Translations under genes and position numbers: made by a program
Shown here: one piece after another, positions 12,689 through 13,221 of the stretch
How positions within the stretch are numbered: position 1 is the stretch's first letter
Layout: every line of letters begins with the position of its first letter
The notes under the pieces: generated by a model
The model's input: the letters and a program-made list of their open reading frames with translations, nothing else
Database searches by the model: none
What the model was told of the DNA's origin: nothing
From: Pseudoflavonifractor sp964504285
GTDB lineage: Bacteria > Bacillota > Clostridia > Oscillospirales > Oscillospiraceae
DNA: 13,221 nucleotides
Assembly: GCA_964504285.1 (NCBI GenBank)
Contig: CAZDDZ010000079.1
Location: 1 to 13,221, forward strand
Direction of reading: 5' to 3'

Positions 12689-12734
12689 TGAGCGGGATTG
12701 CTCCTTTATTATTGGGAAAAGGAATGGTATACTG

Positions 12735-13221
12735 ATGGAAATGAAACCGCTGTCGGGCGGAAGGCGGGTGTACGACAGAACCCTTAAGTTCTTTCTCTAT
12801 TTCTGCGCCTTCCTCACCTGCGCCCTGCTGGTGTTTTTAATTGGGTACATCTTCTACCGGGGGCTGCCCCATGTGTCCTGGGAGCTGTTATCCACCAAGC
12901 CCAGCTATTTGAAGGATACAATCGGTATTTTGCCAAACATATTAAACACCGTGTATATCGTGGCGGTTACTCTGGTCATTGTACTGCCGTTGGGGGTGGG
13001 TGCTGCCATCTACCTCACCGAGTACGCCAAGAACCGACGGCTGGTCTCGGCCATTGAGTTTGCCACTGAAACCCTGGCAGGAATTCCATCCATTATCTAT
13101 GGTCTGGTAGGCATGCTCTTTTTCGTGCAGTTTTGCTCCCTGGGAACTTCCCTTTTGGCAGGTGCGCTGACCCTGGTGGTCATGACCCTGCCCACCATCA
13201 TCCGCACCACCCAGGAGAGCC
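12735..13221 (+). CDS. pstA: Phosphate ABC transporter permease PstA (3' end outside window)
   Basis: The second channel subunit, which pairs with PstC. The frame is open from ATG 12735 to the edge and gives 162 residues. They show a basic start (LSGGRRVYDRTLK), a first helix (about 16-38, from FFLYFCAFLTCALLVFLIGY), the external WELLSTKPSYLKDTIGILPN stretch, then helices with VTLVIVLPLGVGAAIYLTEY and the family segment ETLAGIPSIIYGLVGMLFFV. The EAA loop should lie just past the edge, since the visible end is TLPTIIRTTQES. AAAAGGA lies about 11 nt before the start; a second in-frame ATG is at 12741. The operon order S-C-A predicts pstB and perhaps phoU next. Confidence 0.93.
   Translation, partial: MEMKPLSGGRRVYDRTLKFFLYFCAFLTCALLVFLIGYIFYRGLPHVSWELLSTKPSYLKDTIGILPNILNTVYIVAVTLVIVLPLGVGAAIYLTEYAKNRRLVSAIEFATETLAGIPSIIYGLVGMLFFVQFCSLGTSLLAGALTLVVMTLPTIIRTTQES

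Noticed and set aside
12690..12716. GAGC-gggatt-GCTC followed by CTTTATTATT as a terminator after pstC
   Set aside because: The stem is only 4 bp, the T run is broken, and pstA follows directly in the same operon.

Overview
The window looks like chromosomal DNA from a GC-rich anaerobic Firmicute, most probably an Oscillospiraceae-type gut clostridium (Flavonifractor, Lawsonibacter or Oscillibacter-like). This is an inference. It rests on strong AGGAGG-type ribosome sites, TTG and GTG starts, AT-rich sigma-A promoters between GC-rich genes, a Firmicute-style Pho box, a flavin-based lipoprotein fumarate reductase, and short GC-rich palindromic repeats between genes. I found no prophage, CRISPR array or complete insertion sequence.

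Layout. 1-186: the tail of a membrane protein, then a terminator shared with the converging operon. 293-2345 (minus): psuK-psuG for pseudouridine salvage; the kinase carries an N-terminal winged helix, and a consensus promoter lies upstream. 2532-2822: a small three-helix membrane protein with its own promoter. 2823-3388: a gene-free stretch of palindromic repeats. 3389-4783: asnS with its promoter and a very strong terminator. 4831-5036: no gene, but two GAAC-N4-GTTC sites flanking a foldable segment. 5070-5243 (minus): tRNA-Thr and tRNA-Tyr with promoter and terminator. 5292-6042: a zinc-ribbon/helical protein overlapping a sigma region-4-only protein. 6061-6240: a block of near-perfect palindromes. 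6279-8316: rpoN (sigma-54) and a HAD phosphatase. 8404-10305 (minus): an exported FMN/FAD fumarate reductase, with a 166-bp MITE-like long hairpin between its promoter and its ribosome site. 10655 to the end: a Pho-box promoter and pstS-pstC-pstA, with a long intercistronic hairpin after pstS; pstA runs off the window.

How the genes work together. PsuK phosphorylates pseudouridine and PsuG splits the product into uracil and ribose 5-phosphate. PstS, PstC and PstA form the binding protein and channel of the high-affinity phosphate importer. The flavoprotein probably uses fumarate as an external electron acceptor. The zinc-ribbon/sigma-like pair is probably a small transcriptional regulatory module.

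The less ordinary signals are a dispersed repeat family sharing a GTAGGG-type end but with different, self-complementary arms; the palindrome block before rpoN; the hairpin element in the reductase leader; the pstS-pstC hairpin; and the zinc-ribbon/sigma-4 pair. No undescribed multi-gene system is evident.
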